Assembly (NCBI GenBank): GCA_947495685.1
Contig: CANLZY010000003.1
Location: forward strand, 124,001 to 188,000
Length of the DNA stretch: 64,000 bases
Direction of reading: 5' to 3'
Source: an uncultured Tropicimonas sp.
GTDB taxonomy: Bacteria; Pseudomonadota; Alphaproteobacteria; Rhodobacterales; Rhodobacteraceae
Part shown: piece by piece, positions 55,384-63,523 of the stretch
How the letters are laid out: each line of letters opens with the position of its first letter
How positions within the stretch are numbered: position 1 is the first letter of the stretch
Translations under genes and position numbers: made by a program
Notes under the pieces: generated by a model
Seen by the model: only the letters and a program-made list of their open reading frames with translations
The model's database searches: none
Told to the model about the DNA's origin: nothing

Positions 55384-55506
55384 CTACAGAATCGTAGAGG
55401 CTGACAGCGCAAGCGTACTGATCAGCACGCCATAGATCAGCAGCAGCGCGGGCAAGGTGCCAGCGCGCGAACGGTACTCGCGGATCATGTCGTCGCGTGT
55501 CAGCAT
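55384..55506 (-). CDS. 40-residue single-pass membrane peptide
   Basis: A short reading frame of 40 codons plus TAG that I found by translating the gap. It begins MLTRDDMIREYRSRAGTLP, a charged, helix-prone 18-residue part, and continues as one hydrophobic helix of about 21 residues (ALLLIYGVLIS, then TLALSASTIL at the end). TTGGAGG lies 5-8 nt before the ATG at 55506, and the extended -10-like TGATACAAT is located upstream near 55580-55590. The N-in, C-out topology follows the positive-inside rule. It has no recognised family. The strong ribosome site and clean amphipathic/hydrophobic layout make it more than a chance frame. Confidence 0.6.
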   Translation of the reverse strand: MLTRDDMIREYRSRAGTLPALLLIYGVLISTLALSASTIL

Positions 55507-55849
55507 CGCAACCTCCAACAATTGGGGAAACCCGGTCGTCTCCCTAGCTCAAAATCTCACGTATGAGCTGAGTCTCATTGTATCAAGGATTTTCTGCTCA
55601 AGTGTGAAAGAAACGACCTTAGCGTCCATTTGGTGTCGCGAAACCGACTGCGGCAGTCGTTTTTGTTGCCCGGTATTTGGCACAAATTCCGCGCGGTGTT
55701 GCCGAAAGGCATTGCCCACCCCGGAGGGACATCAATCGGCGTAGGCATAGCGAATCAATCGCTCCCCTTGCCCAGGGCCCAGACTGTCTCGGACGAGCGG
55801 TTTTGCGGCTCGGATCGCAGCCCCGATCAACGGTCCTTTGACGTCATAA
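55507..55849. other. Intergenic region with one hairpin-T-run
   Basis: About 340 bp, AT-richer than the surrounding genes. It holds the upstream region of the small peptide gene (minus strand) and a plus-strand hairpin with a T-run at 55645-55664. CTCACGTATGAG near 55557 is a small palindrome. No gene frame is supported. Confidence 0.4.
55645..55664 (+). terminator. Orphan terminator-like hairpin
   Basis: Perfect 6-bp stem CGACTG / CAGTCG with CGG loop, followed directly by TTTTT on the plus strand. No plus-strand gene lies upstream nearer than betC, which ends about 500 bp away. It could end a small RNA. Confidence 0.5.
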
Positions 55850-56461
55850 TCACGCCCGCCGGCCCGGCCCAATTGACCGAGCCCAAAGGTCGATCACGAC
55901 CTTTCCTGTCACCATGAGCACCACCACGCAGAGCAGTGCTTTCGACATCGTTTCCATCGTCCCCTCGATCAGCATCGCATGCACCACGCTGCCGACGACG
56001 ATCACCACCGCGAGGCCCGTGTGAGCAAGCCGCCATGTGCGAGGCCGCAGGCGCAACCGCCTGCGCAATGTCGCCATCAGAGCGGCCGCGAACAGGGCCC
56101 CCATGGCGATCACCCCCCAGGCGGAAAACGGTGTGGGGGAGGCGAACAGAAGGGCATCGATGACATCCGGCGGGCTGGTGATCCACAACGCCGCGACATG
56201 GACCATCACCGCCACGACAAGAATGGCACCGACACCGCGGTGGACCTGCCGCGAACGCAGGCGAAGTACGCCCGGGAGCAGCCCTCCTGCCAGTAGAGGT
56301 TGGACGACCAGGAGACCCATCGCGAAGATGCCCGCGAACCCGGCGACGATATAGACAGGGTCTCGCCACGCGAGCAGTGGGCTGGCGGCGGCGGCTCCGA
56401 TGGGCACCGCGAACGTGGCTGCCAAGGCGCACCAGACAAGGGAATTTCGAGCCATGCCCAT
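55850..56461 (-). CDS. Ferric reductase-like (haem b) membrane protein
   Basis: A 203-residue integral membrane protein with about six hydrophobic helices. Two helices each carry a pair of His residues spaced for haem b: QVHRGVGAILVVAVMVHVAALW and WRLAHTGLAVVIVVGSVVHAML, as in the ferric reductase-like transmembrane domain (PF01794). It would move electrons across the membrane. The first ATG is at 56461; TTG and GTG codons lie further upstream. It begins 20 nt after the stop of the exported dioxygenase-like gene and is probably co-transcribed, suggesting that it serves that protein. Confidence 0.75.
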   Translation of the reverse strand: MGMARNSLVWCALAATFAVPIGAAAASPLLAWRDPVYIVAGFAGIFAMGLLVVQPLLAGGLLPGVLRLRSRQVHRGVGAILVVAVMVHVAALWITSPPDVIDALLFASPTPFSAWGVIAMGALFAAALMATLRRRLRLRPRTWRLAHTGLAVVIVVGSVVHAMLIEGTMETMSKALLCVVVLMVTGKVVIDLWARSIGPGRRA

Positions 56462-56481
56462 CCTGTCACCGTCCACGTGTG

Positions 56482-56970
56482 TCAAACCGGCTGGAGGATG
56501 AAGTCTGCCGTCAGAGAGGAGTCTTTCGCGCTCGACATGACCGGGCGCAGAAAAACGGTTTTGAACTCGTCGCTGTCATAGGCGAGATGACCATGTGGCT
56601 GGCCGAAAGCTGGCACGATCTGCGGCATCTCAAGACGAAATACTCCATTCGTGTCGGTCAAGGTAGCGCCATGACTGTGGGCGTCGCGCTCGTGCCCTTC
56701 GGTCGTATGCGCCCAGATCTGGATGCGTTGACCGGCCAACGGGGCGCCATCGCCGGCGCGGCGCACGGTGCCCGTCATCCAGAAGCCACCGTTGCCGATC
56801 CGATCAACGATCGGGGCGCCCGGACGATAGTTGTTGGAGCCGCCGCGCATTGATGCTGTTGGCGCAAGGCCATGTGCCTGAGCCGGGACCCGTTGGCCGG
56901 ACAGCCCTGTCGCCACGACGGCACTGCCCGCAACGAGGAGGGAACGACGGGTGAAAAGAATGGTGGGCAT
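56482..56970 (-). CDS. Tat-exported intradiol dioxygenase-like protein
   Basis: A 162-residue protein. It begins MPTILFTRRSLLVAGSAVVATGLSG, a twin-arginine signal. The body has a transthyretin-like beta-sandwich with a catechol-dioxygenase-like pattern: GTVRRAGDGAPLAGQRIQIWAH, TLTDTNGVFRLEMP and GQPHGHLAYDSD, which resembles the HxH metal site of intradiol dioxygenases. The two Tyr ligands expected in true enzymes are not evident, and it is shorter than the family's catalytic members, so it may bind a metal or substrate without the classical activity. A -10-like TATACT lies about 57 bp upstream on the minus strand. Confidence 0.6.
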   Translation of the reverse strand: MPTILFTRRSLLVAGSAVVATGLSGQRVPAQAHGLAPTASMRGGSNNYRPGAPIVDRIGNGGFWMTGTVRRAGDGAPLAGQRIQIWAHTTEGHERDAHSHGATLTDTNGVFRLEMPQIVPAFGQPHGHLAYDSDEFKTVFLRPVMSSAKDSSLTADFILQPV

Positions 56971-57793
56971 TCGGACGCCTCCTGTCGAACGTGATGTGCT
57001 TTGCCGATTTCTCATTCGCACCATTGAGTATAGCATTCTTTCGAACGTTTCCGAGTTCGGGCCCTCAAAGGACGCCCAAGTCCATGGTCAAGGTTTCGTG
57101 ATCACGTGGCCCGGGTGACGTTCGCGGCCGAGTCCAAATCGAGCCGGCAGGCCAACAGTCTGTTGCTTGCCGAACCGTTGGTTCGGATCCCGACAGACGA
57201 ACCCATCGATTGATGGCAGACGAGTTTGGTGCCCTGATCCAAGGCAGCGAGGCCATTGCACCTGGCGGCAGGTTCTGGGCCCGGGCGATCAAACCGTCGA
57301 GGTGTTCAAGCCTTGTCCACCTCTCCCAGCTCCGTCACACCCGCGACCGGTTTCGGCGATCATCATTCAACCGGAGGCACATATCTCTGTAAGCGCGGAA
57401 CATGACGAAAGCCGGAGTGGGGCCGTGTAAACTCCAATGGTTCGCGCACTTGTTTCCACTCGTTGGGGAGGAACGAGCGTTCAACCAATCGGCAGACGCC
57501 GACGCGCTGCTTGCGTGAGTGGTCTTTTGATTATCTGACGGGACCGTGACGTCACGCAACTTCAGTCCCCGGGGCAACAGAATTGGTTCAGGCAAAAGCT
57601 GCTTGCGATCCGACAATGCGCCTCCGGGACGCGCTGAAAACCAGCAAATGCCACACTGGTGGTGCCGTTCATGGCCGGATTGCATCGCAAGGCTCCGGGT
57701 TGGTTGTAAAACCCTCCCTTATCTCGCAAATTGACTTCAACAGCTTGCCGCACCGCAGCAAGGGCACCATGCTCAGGGTAGGAGCACCCAAAT
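56971..57793. other. Gap of 0.8 kb without a convincing gene
   Basis: Between the dioxygenase-like gene and the transglutaminase cluster. Frames of 60-116 residues exist on both strands, but none has a good start, family sequence or consistent codon bias. On the minus strand near 57370-57525 a stretch decodes to RVGVCRLVERSFLPNEWKQV and ends in two stops; it has protein-like composition and might be a gene remnant. The last 200 bp probably carry the promoter of the transglutaminase operon. Confidence 0.35.
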
Positions 57794-60700
57794 ATGTCGA
57801 TCACCGCCAGTATCTATCATCTGACACACTACAAGTACGATCGGCCTGTCACGCTCGGGCCACAGACGATCAGGTTGCGGCCTGCACCACATTCGCGCAC
57901 GCGCGTCATCTCGCATTCGTTGACGGTTTCGCCGTCCGGGTATTTCGTGAACCATCAGCAGGACCCTTACGGCAACTGGCTGGCCCGCTTCGTGTTCCCC
58001 GAACCGGTGCGCGAGTTCAAGATCGAGGTCGATCTGGTCGCGGACATGTCGGTCTACAACCCCTTCGACTTCTTTGTTGAAGACTCCGCGAACACGTTCC
58101 CCTTTGACTACGGCGACGAGATCGCGCCCGACCTGAGCATCTACATGCGTCCCGATCCGGTTGGCCCGCTGCTGTCCGATTTCCTGAGAACGGTTCCACG
58201 CGACCCAATGGTGACGGTCGATTTCCTGGTCATGCTCAACAGCCGACTGGCCAGCGAAATCACCTATGAAATCCGCATGGAACCGGGGGTGCAAACGGCC
58301 GAGGTCACACTTGGCCGGGCCGCCGGGTCCTGTCGCGACAGCAGCTGGCTGCTGGTTCAGATCCTGCGCAATCTCGGGCTCGCTGCCCGGTTCGTGTCGG
58401 GATATCTGATCCAGTTGAAGCCCGACCTGGTTTCCCTCGACGGACCGGCTGGAACCGATCACGACTTCACCGATCTGCATGCCTGGGTCGAGGTCTACCT
58501 GCCCGGAGCGGGCTGGGTGGGGCTGGATCCGACCTCCGGGCTCCTGGCCGGAGAAAGCCATGTGCCTCTGGCCGCGACACCGCATTATCAGAACGCTGCC
58601 CCGATTGCCGGCCTGGCCAGCGCCGCCGAGGTCGAATTCTCCTTCGACATGCAGGTCAGGCGGACAGCGGAACACCCCCGGATCACCAAGCCCTTTTCCG
58701 ATGCGTCGTGGGACGCACTCAACTCGCTCGGGCACGCCATCGATCGCCGCCTGGAGGCAGGGGATGTGCGCCTGACCATGGGCGGCGAGCCGACATTTGT
58801 GTCCATCGACGATTTCGAGGGGGACGAGTGGAACTCCGATGCCGTCGGCCCGACAAAACGCGGCCTGGCGGACACGATGATCCGCAGGCTACAGGAAAGG
58901 TTCTCGACCGGTGGGTTGCTCCATTACGGTCAGGGAAAATGGTACCCGGGTGAAACCCTGCCACGCTGGACCTTCTCGTTGTTCTGGCGAAAGGACGGCA
59001 AGCCGATTTGGCAGGATCCGGAGCTTCTGGCACGGGAAGAGACCAAAGAGGACGTCGGCCCGGAAGATGCCCAGGCCCTGCTGGCGCAAATTGCCCGGAC
59101 CCTCGCCGTGCCCTCACAGAACGTGCTGCCCGCCTTTGAAGACCCCGCAGAGTGGATCATCAAGGAAGGCAACCTGCCGGAAAACGTGACGCCGGATAAC
59201 TCCAGGCTCAAGGACCCCGAAGAGCGGGCGCGCATCGCAAAGGTGTTCGAGCGCGGCTTGACGACACCGGCGGGATATGTGCTGCCGATCCAACGCTGGC
59301 AGGCGCGCGCATCCGGGGGCTGGTTGTCGGAAGTCTGGAAGCTGCGGCGCGGCAAGGTATTTCTTGTCGCCGGTGACAGCCCAGTGGGCTACCGGCTGCC
59401 GCTCGGGACGCTGCCGCATGTGCCGGAATCCAGCTATCCGTTCATCAACCCTCAAGACCCGACCGTGCCGCGTGAACCTTTGCCGGACATCGGGCCAGTG
59501 GAAGAACAGCGTCAGGCCATCTCCAGCCGAACAGAGACGGCGGCAGGTCAGGAACAGGTGGAGCAGACCCTTGGAGAGCTGGGCGGCCCTGTCCGCACCG
59601 CGATCTCCGTCGAGGCCCGCGATGGCAAGCTTTGTGTCTTCCTGCCGCCCGTGGAAACGCTGGAAGACTACCTGGAGCTGATCGCGGCAACCGAAACCGC
59701 CGCACGCACCATTGGCCGCACGGTGCTGATCGAAGGGTACAGCCCTCCGAGCGATCCGCGCATCGATGTCATCCGGGTTGCACCCGACCCGGGTGTGCTG
59801 GAGGTCAACATCCACCCGGCCGCCACTTGGGGGGATTGCGTCAGGACCACCGAAACGGTGTACGAGGAAGCCCGCCAAAGCCGCCTTGGCACCGACAAGT
59901 TCATGATCGATGGCCGCCATACCGGCACCGGCGGCGGCAATCACGTTGTTGTCGGTGGCGCGACCACAACCGACAGCCCCTTTCTGCGGCGCCCGGACCT
60001 GTTGAAAAGCCTGATCCTGTTCTGGCAACGTCACCCAAGCCTGTCCTACCTGTTTTCGGGCACCTTTGTCGGGCCGACGTCGCAGGCGCCGCGCATCGAC
60101 GAAGCGCGCCATGATGCGCTGTACGAGCTGGAAATCGCGCTGGACCAGATCTGGCCGCCGACCGACGGCACCCCGCCGCCGCCCTGGCTGACCGACCGGC
60201 TGTTGCGCAACAGCCTGATCGACGTGACCGGCAATACCCACCGTACCGAGATCTGCATCGACAAGCTGTTTTCGCCCGATGGCCCCACCGGACGACTGGG
60301 ACTGGTCGAATTCCGAGGCTTCGAGATGCCGCCGAACCCGCGCATGAGCCTTGCACAACAGGTCCTGTTGCGGGCCATCATCGCGCGCTGCTGGGAAGAC
60401 CCGATCAGCGGCAACCTGACCCGCTGGGGCACGACACTGCATGACCGGTTCATGCTGCCCGCCTTCATCTGGGAGGACTTCCTGGATGTGCTGGCCGACC
60501 TGAGGGCCCACGACATGGTGCTCGATCCCGCATGGTTCGCCGCACAGGCCGAGTTTCGGTTCCCGTTCTGTGGCGAAGTCACCTACGAGGATGTCACGCT
60601 CGAACTGCGCCAGGCACTAGAGCCGTGGCATGTGCTGGGCGAAACCGGCGCGATCGGTGGCACCGTGCGGTACACGGACAGTTCCGTGGAGCGGCTTCAG

Positions 60701-61108
60701 GTCAAACTGTCGGGGGCCAACCCCGATCGCTATCGCGTGACCGCAAACCGGCGTTTGGTTCCGATGAACCTGACCGCAAAGACCGGCGAACGGGTCGGTG
60801 GCGTGCGGTTCAAGGCATGGAAGCCGCCGGTGTCGCTGCATCCGGTTCTGGAAGTGGATGCACCGCTGGTCTTCGACATCTATGACACCTGGACCGGTCG
60901 ATCCCTGGGAGGCTGCCGCTATCACGTCGCCCACCCCGGCGGTCGCAGCTTTGACACTTTCCCGGTCAACGGAAACGAAGCAGAAGCCCGCAGGCTGAGT
61001 CGGTTCGAAGCGATGGGGCACACGCCCGATGCCTTTGAGCCCGCATCGGAAACACCGCATCCCGAGTTTCCGATGACGCTTGATCTGCGACGGCGGCCCG
61101 GTCTCTAG
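57794..61108 (+). CDS. Transglutaminase-like protein fused to DUF2126
   Basis: A 1104-residue cytoplasmic protein. Residues 1-290 are a bacterial transglutaminase-like module: the N-terminal domain begins MSITASIYHLTHYKYDRPV, and the papain-like triad is visible as Cys180 (GSCRDSSWLLVQ), His229 (DLHAWVEVYLPG) and Asp245 (GLDPTSG). Residues from about 310 to the end form DUF2126, starting near RLTMGGEPTFVSIDDFEGDEWN and including DGRHTGTGGGNHVVVGG. Such fusions sit with permuted ATP-grasp/alpha-E genes in predicted peptide-modification operons. The next gene starts 3 nt later. The ATG has GTAGGAG upstream. Substrate and product are not known. Confidence 0.88.
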   Translation: MSITASIYHLTHYKYDRPVTLGPQTIRLRPAPHSRTRVISHSLTVSPSGYFVNHQQDPYGNWLARFVFPEPVREFKIEVDLVADMSVYNPFDFFVEDSANTFPFDYGDEIAPDLSIYMRPDPVGPLLSDFLRTVPRDPMVTVDFLVMLNSRLASEITYEIRMEPGVQTAEVTLGRAAGSCRDSSWLLVQILRNLGLAARFVSGYLIQLKPDLVSLDGPAGTDHDFTDLHAWVEVYLPGAGWVGLDPTSGLLAGESHVPLAATPHYQNAAPIAGLASAAEVEFSFDMQVRRTAEHPRITKPFSDASWDALNSLGHAIDRRLEAGDVRLTMGGEPTFVSIDDFEGDEWNSDAVGPTKRGLADTMIRRLQERFSTGGLLHYGQGKWYPGETLPRWTFSLFWRKDGKPIWQDPELLAREETKEDVGPEDAQALLAQIARTLAVPSQNVLPAFEDPAEWIIKEGNLPENVTPDNSRLKDPEERARIAKVFERGLTTPAGYVLPIQRWQARASGGWLSEVWKLRRGKVFLVAGDSPVGYRLPLGTLPHVPESSYPFINPQDPTVPREPLPDIGPVEEQRQAISSRTETAAGQEQVEQTLGELGGPVRTAISVEARDGKLCVFLPPVETLEDYLELIAATETAARTIGRTVLIEGYSPPSDPRIDVIRVAPDPGVLEVNIHPAATWGDCVRTTETVYEEARQSRLGTDKFMIDGRHTGTGGGNHVVVGGATTTDSPFLRRPDLLKSLILFWQRHPSLSYLFSGTFVGPTSQAPRIDEARHDALYELEIALDQIWPPTDGTPPPPWLTDRLLRNSLIDVTGNTHRTEICIDKLFSPDGPTGRLGLVEFRGFEMPPNPRMSLAQQVLLRAIIARCWEDPISGNLTRWGTTLHDRFMLPAFIWEDFLDVLADLRAHDMVLDPAWFAAQAEFRFPFCGEVTYEDVTLELRQALEPWHVLGETGAIGGTVRYTDSSVERLQVKLSGANPDRYRVTANRRLVPMNLTAKTGERVGGVRFKAWKPPVSLHPVLEVDAPLVFDIYDTWTGRSLGGCRYHVAHPGGRSFDTFPVNGNEAEARRLSRFEAMGHTPDAFEPASETPHPEFPMTLDLRRRPGL

Positions 61109-61111
61109 ATC

Positions 61112-63520
61112 ATGCAACCGTCGCAAACCATTCCACCCTCCAGCGGCAGGCGCGACTTGCTGGAGGCCTATGCCAGGGTCGCAGGCAACCGTGACGAAAT
61201 GCTCGGGGCCGATGGCCTGGTGAAACCGGCGTGGGAACCGTTCATCGACCATGTCAGCAACCTGCCCCCCGATGGGTTGGCCGATCGTTTTGCGCGCGGC
61301 GACCAATACCTGCGCGATGCGGGCGTGCTCTATCGGCAATATGACGAAGCGGTTTCCTCGGAACGGGAATGGCCCCTGAGCCACATCCCGGTCATTCTGG
61401 ACGAAGACGAATGGCAGGAGATCTCGGCGGGCTTGATCGAGCGCGCGGATCTTCTGGAAGAGGTCGTTCGAGACCTTTACGGCAACAACGACCTTGTCGC
61501 ATCCGGGCAATTGCCCGCGACGCTGCTGAGCCAGAATCCGGCGTGGTTGCGCCCCATGGTGGGTGTTCGACCCGCGGCTGACAATTTCCTTAACTTCCTG
61601 TCCTTCGAGATCGGCCGGGGCCCGGATGGCCGCTGGTGGGTGATCAGCGACCTGGTCGAGGCCCCATCCAGCGTCGGGTTTGCACTGGAAAACCGGGTCG
61701 CAATGGGCAAGGTCTTTCCAAACTACTTTGCGAACACCAACGTTCACCGTCTGGCCGGGTTCTTTCAAACCTTCCAGAAGATCCTGTTCGACATGCGTGG
61801 CGGGTCCGAAGGCGCGATCGCCCTGATGTCGCCGGGACCGATGAACCAGGATTACGCGCAACACGCCTATATCGCGCGCTATCTCGGCATGCTGCTGGTC
61901 GAAGGCGAGGACCTGATCGTCCAGGACGGTCGGGCGATGGTGCGCACGGTCGCCGGCCCCGAGCCACTCAGCCTTTTGTGGAACAGGGTCCCCGGCATCC
62001 TGTGTGATCCACTGGAACTTGACCCGGACTCTCTGCTTGGCACGCCGGGCCTGCTGGATGCGCTGCGACGTCAGAGCCTCAAGACGGTCAATGCCATCGG
62101 GAGCGGCGTTCTGGAGACCCGTGCATTGATGGCCTTCCTGCCGAAAGTTGCCCGTGCACGTTTGGGCCGGGATCTGCGAATGCCCAACATCGCCACCTGG
62201 TGGTGCGGACACGAGGCCGAAAGAGATCACGTGATCGCCAACCGCGACACGATGATGATCGGCTCCGCCTTTTCAACCGTTCCGCTGATGGCCAGCCCGG
62301 ACGGCACTGCTCTGCCATCGGAAATCGACGGGTCGGATGCGGACAGGATCACCGGGCTGTTGCAGAATTCCGGGCGGGAACTGGTCGGTCAGGAGGCCGT
62401 AACGCTGTCGACAACCCCGACATTCGAAAACGGGGCGTTTGTCGCCCGGCCGATGTGCGTGCGCATTTTCCTGGGCCGCTCCAGCACTGGCTGGCAGGTG
62501 ATGCCCGGAGGCTATGCACGGGTCAGCGCCGGCAACGACGCCCAGGCCTTTGCGATGCAGCGTGGAGGAAAGGTTGCCGATGTCTGGGTTGTCAGCAATC
62601 GCCCGGTTCCCAAACCCAGCCTGCTGGCCACGGACGCGGCCACCGCGATGCGTCGATCCTCCAGGACGGCCCTGCCCAGCCGGGCCGCCGACAACCTGTT
62701 CTGGTTGGGCCGCTACGTCGAACGTGCAGAACTGAACATGCGATTGTTCCGTGCGTACTTTGCCCGCGTCAGTGACGGCGCCTCCCATGACACTGCCTTG
62801 TTGGCGTATCTGCGCACCCGGCTGATGGATGATGTCGAGCCCACGGTGTCCGCGATCGCGGAACGGTTCGGCGCACCACTGAACCATGCCCTGCACTCCG
62901 CGACCAAGATCGGCGACCGCCTCTCGCCGGACGGGATGATGGCGCTTCGTGGTCTGGTCACGATGCAGCGCGCGCTTGAAGGGCGCCAGCTGTCAACGCT
63001 GGAAATCCCGCGAGAGATCAGCGTGCTGCTTCGCCAGGTCACCGGTTTTGCCGGGCTGGTGCATGAGAATATGTACCGGAGCAATGGCTGGCGGTTCCTG
63101 AGCCTTGGAATGTCCCTGGAACGCGCCGCCCTGATGTCCAGACTCCTGGCGCAGTTGACAGCACCGGAGGCGCCCGATGGCGCGCTCGACCTTGCACTGG
63201 AAATCGGCGACAGCGTTGTCACGCACCGGTCGCGCTTTTCAATCCTTGCGGATCGGACGTCGGTCCTGGACCTGTTGGCGCTTGATGATCAGAACCCGCG
63301 CGCAATTCGCTACCACATCTCTCGGGCGCGACGTCACATTTCGCAACTTCCGGGCGACGCCGAAGGCCACGCCCTGACACAGGTGGCCCGAATGGTGCTG
63401 ACGCTCGAAACACGGCTTGCCACCGAAGAGGCGTCGTCATTTTTGCCTGACGTCCTGATGCAGGTGGAAAGGGACATCTGGGAGCTGTCGGACGCCCTGA
63501 CCGTGGCGCATCTGGTGTAA
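61112..63520 (+). CDS. Circularly permuted ATP-grasp fused to alpha-E domain
   Basis: An 802-residue protein. The first about 490 residues are a circularly permuted type 2 ATP-grasp (DUF404/DUF407): the N-terminal half includes PVILDEDEWQEISAGLIERADLLEEVVRDLYG and RGPDGRWWVISDLVEAPSSVGFALENRVAM; GVRPMCVRIF-like ATP-grasp end motifs occur near 450. Residues about 510-802 form the alpha-E domain (DUF403), starting LPSRAADNLFWLGRYVERAELNMRLFR. ATP-grasp enzymes of this kind probably join amino acids or peptides by acyl-phosphate chemistry; the alpha-E helical domain is of unknown role. It lies between two transglutaminase genes with 3-nt gaps. Confidence 0.9.
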   Translation: MQPSQTIPPSSGRRDLLEAYARVAGNRDEMLGADGLVKPAWEPFIDHVSNLPPDGLADRFARGDQYLRDAGVLYRQYDEAVSSEREWPLSHIPVILDEDEWQEISAGLIERADLLEEVVRDLYGNNDLVASGQLPATLLSQNPAWLRPMVGVRPAADNFLNFLSFEIGRGPDGRWWVISDLVEAPSSVGFALENRVAMGKVFPNYFANTNVHRLAGFFQTFQKILFDMRGGSEGAIALMSPGPMNQDYAQHAYIARYLGMLLVEGEDLIVQDGRAMVRTVAGPEPLSLLWNRVPGILCDPLELDPDSLLGTPGLLDALRRQSLKTVNAIGSGVLETRALMAFLPKVARARLGRDLRMPNIATWWCGHEAERDHVIANRDTMMIGSAFSTVPLMASPDGTALPSEIDGSDADRITGLLQNSGRELVGQEAVTLSTTPTFENGAFVARPMCVRIFLGRSSTGWQVMPGGYARVSAGNDAQAFAMQRGGKVADVWVVSNRPVPKPSLLATDAATAMRRSSRTALPSRAADNLFWLGRYVERAELNMRLFRAYFARVSDGASHDTALLAYLRTRLMDDVEPTVSAIAERFGAPLNHALHSATKIGDRLSPDGMMALRGLVTMQRALEGRQLSTLEIPREISVLLRQVTGFAGLVHENMYRSNGWRFLSLGMSLERAALMSRLLAQLTAPEAPDGALDLALEIGDSVVTHRSRFSILADRTSVLDLLALDDQNPRAIRYHISRARRHISQLPGDAEGHALTQVARMVLTLETRLATEEASSFLPDVLMQVERDIWELSDALTVAHLV

Positions 63521-63523
63521 CTG

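Noticed and set aside
57335-57685. 116-codon minus-strand frame in the 0.8-kb gap
   Set aside because: No family sequence, no ribosome site, and composition unlike the neighbours.
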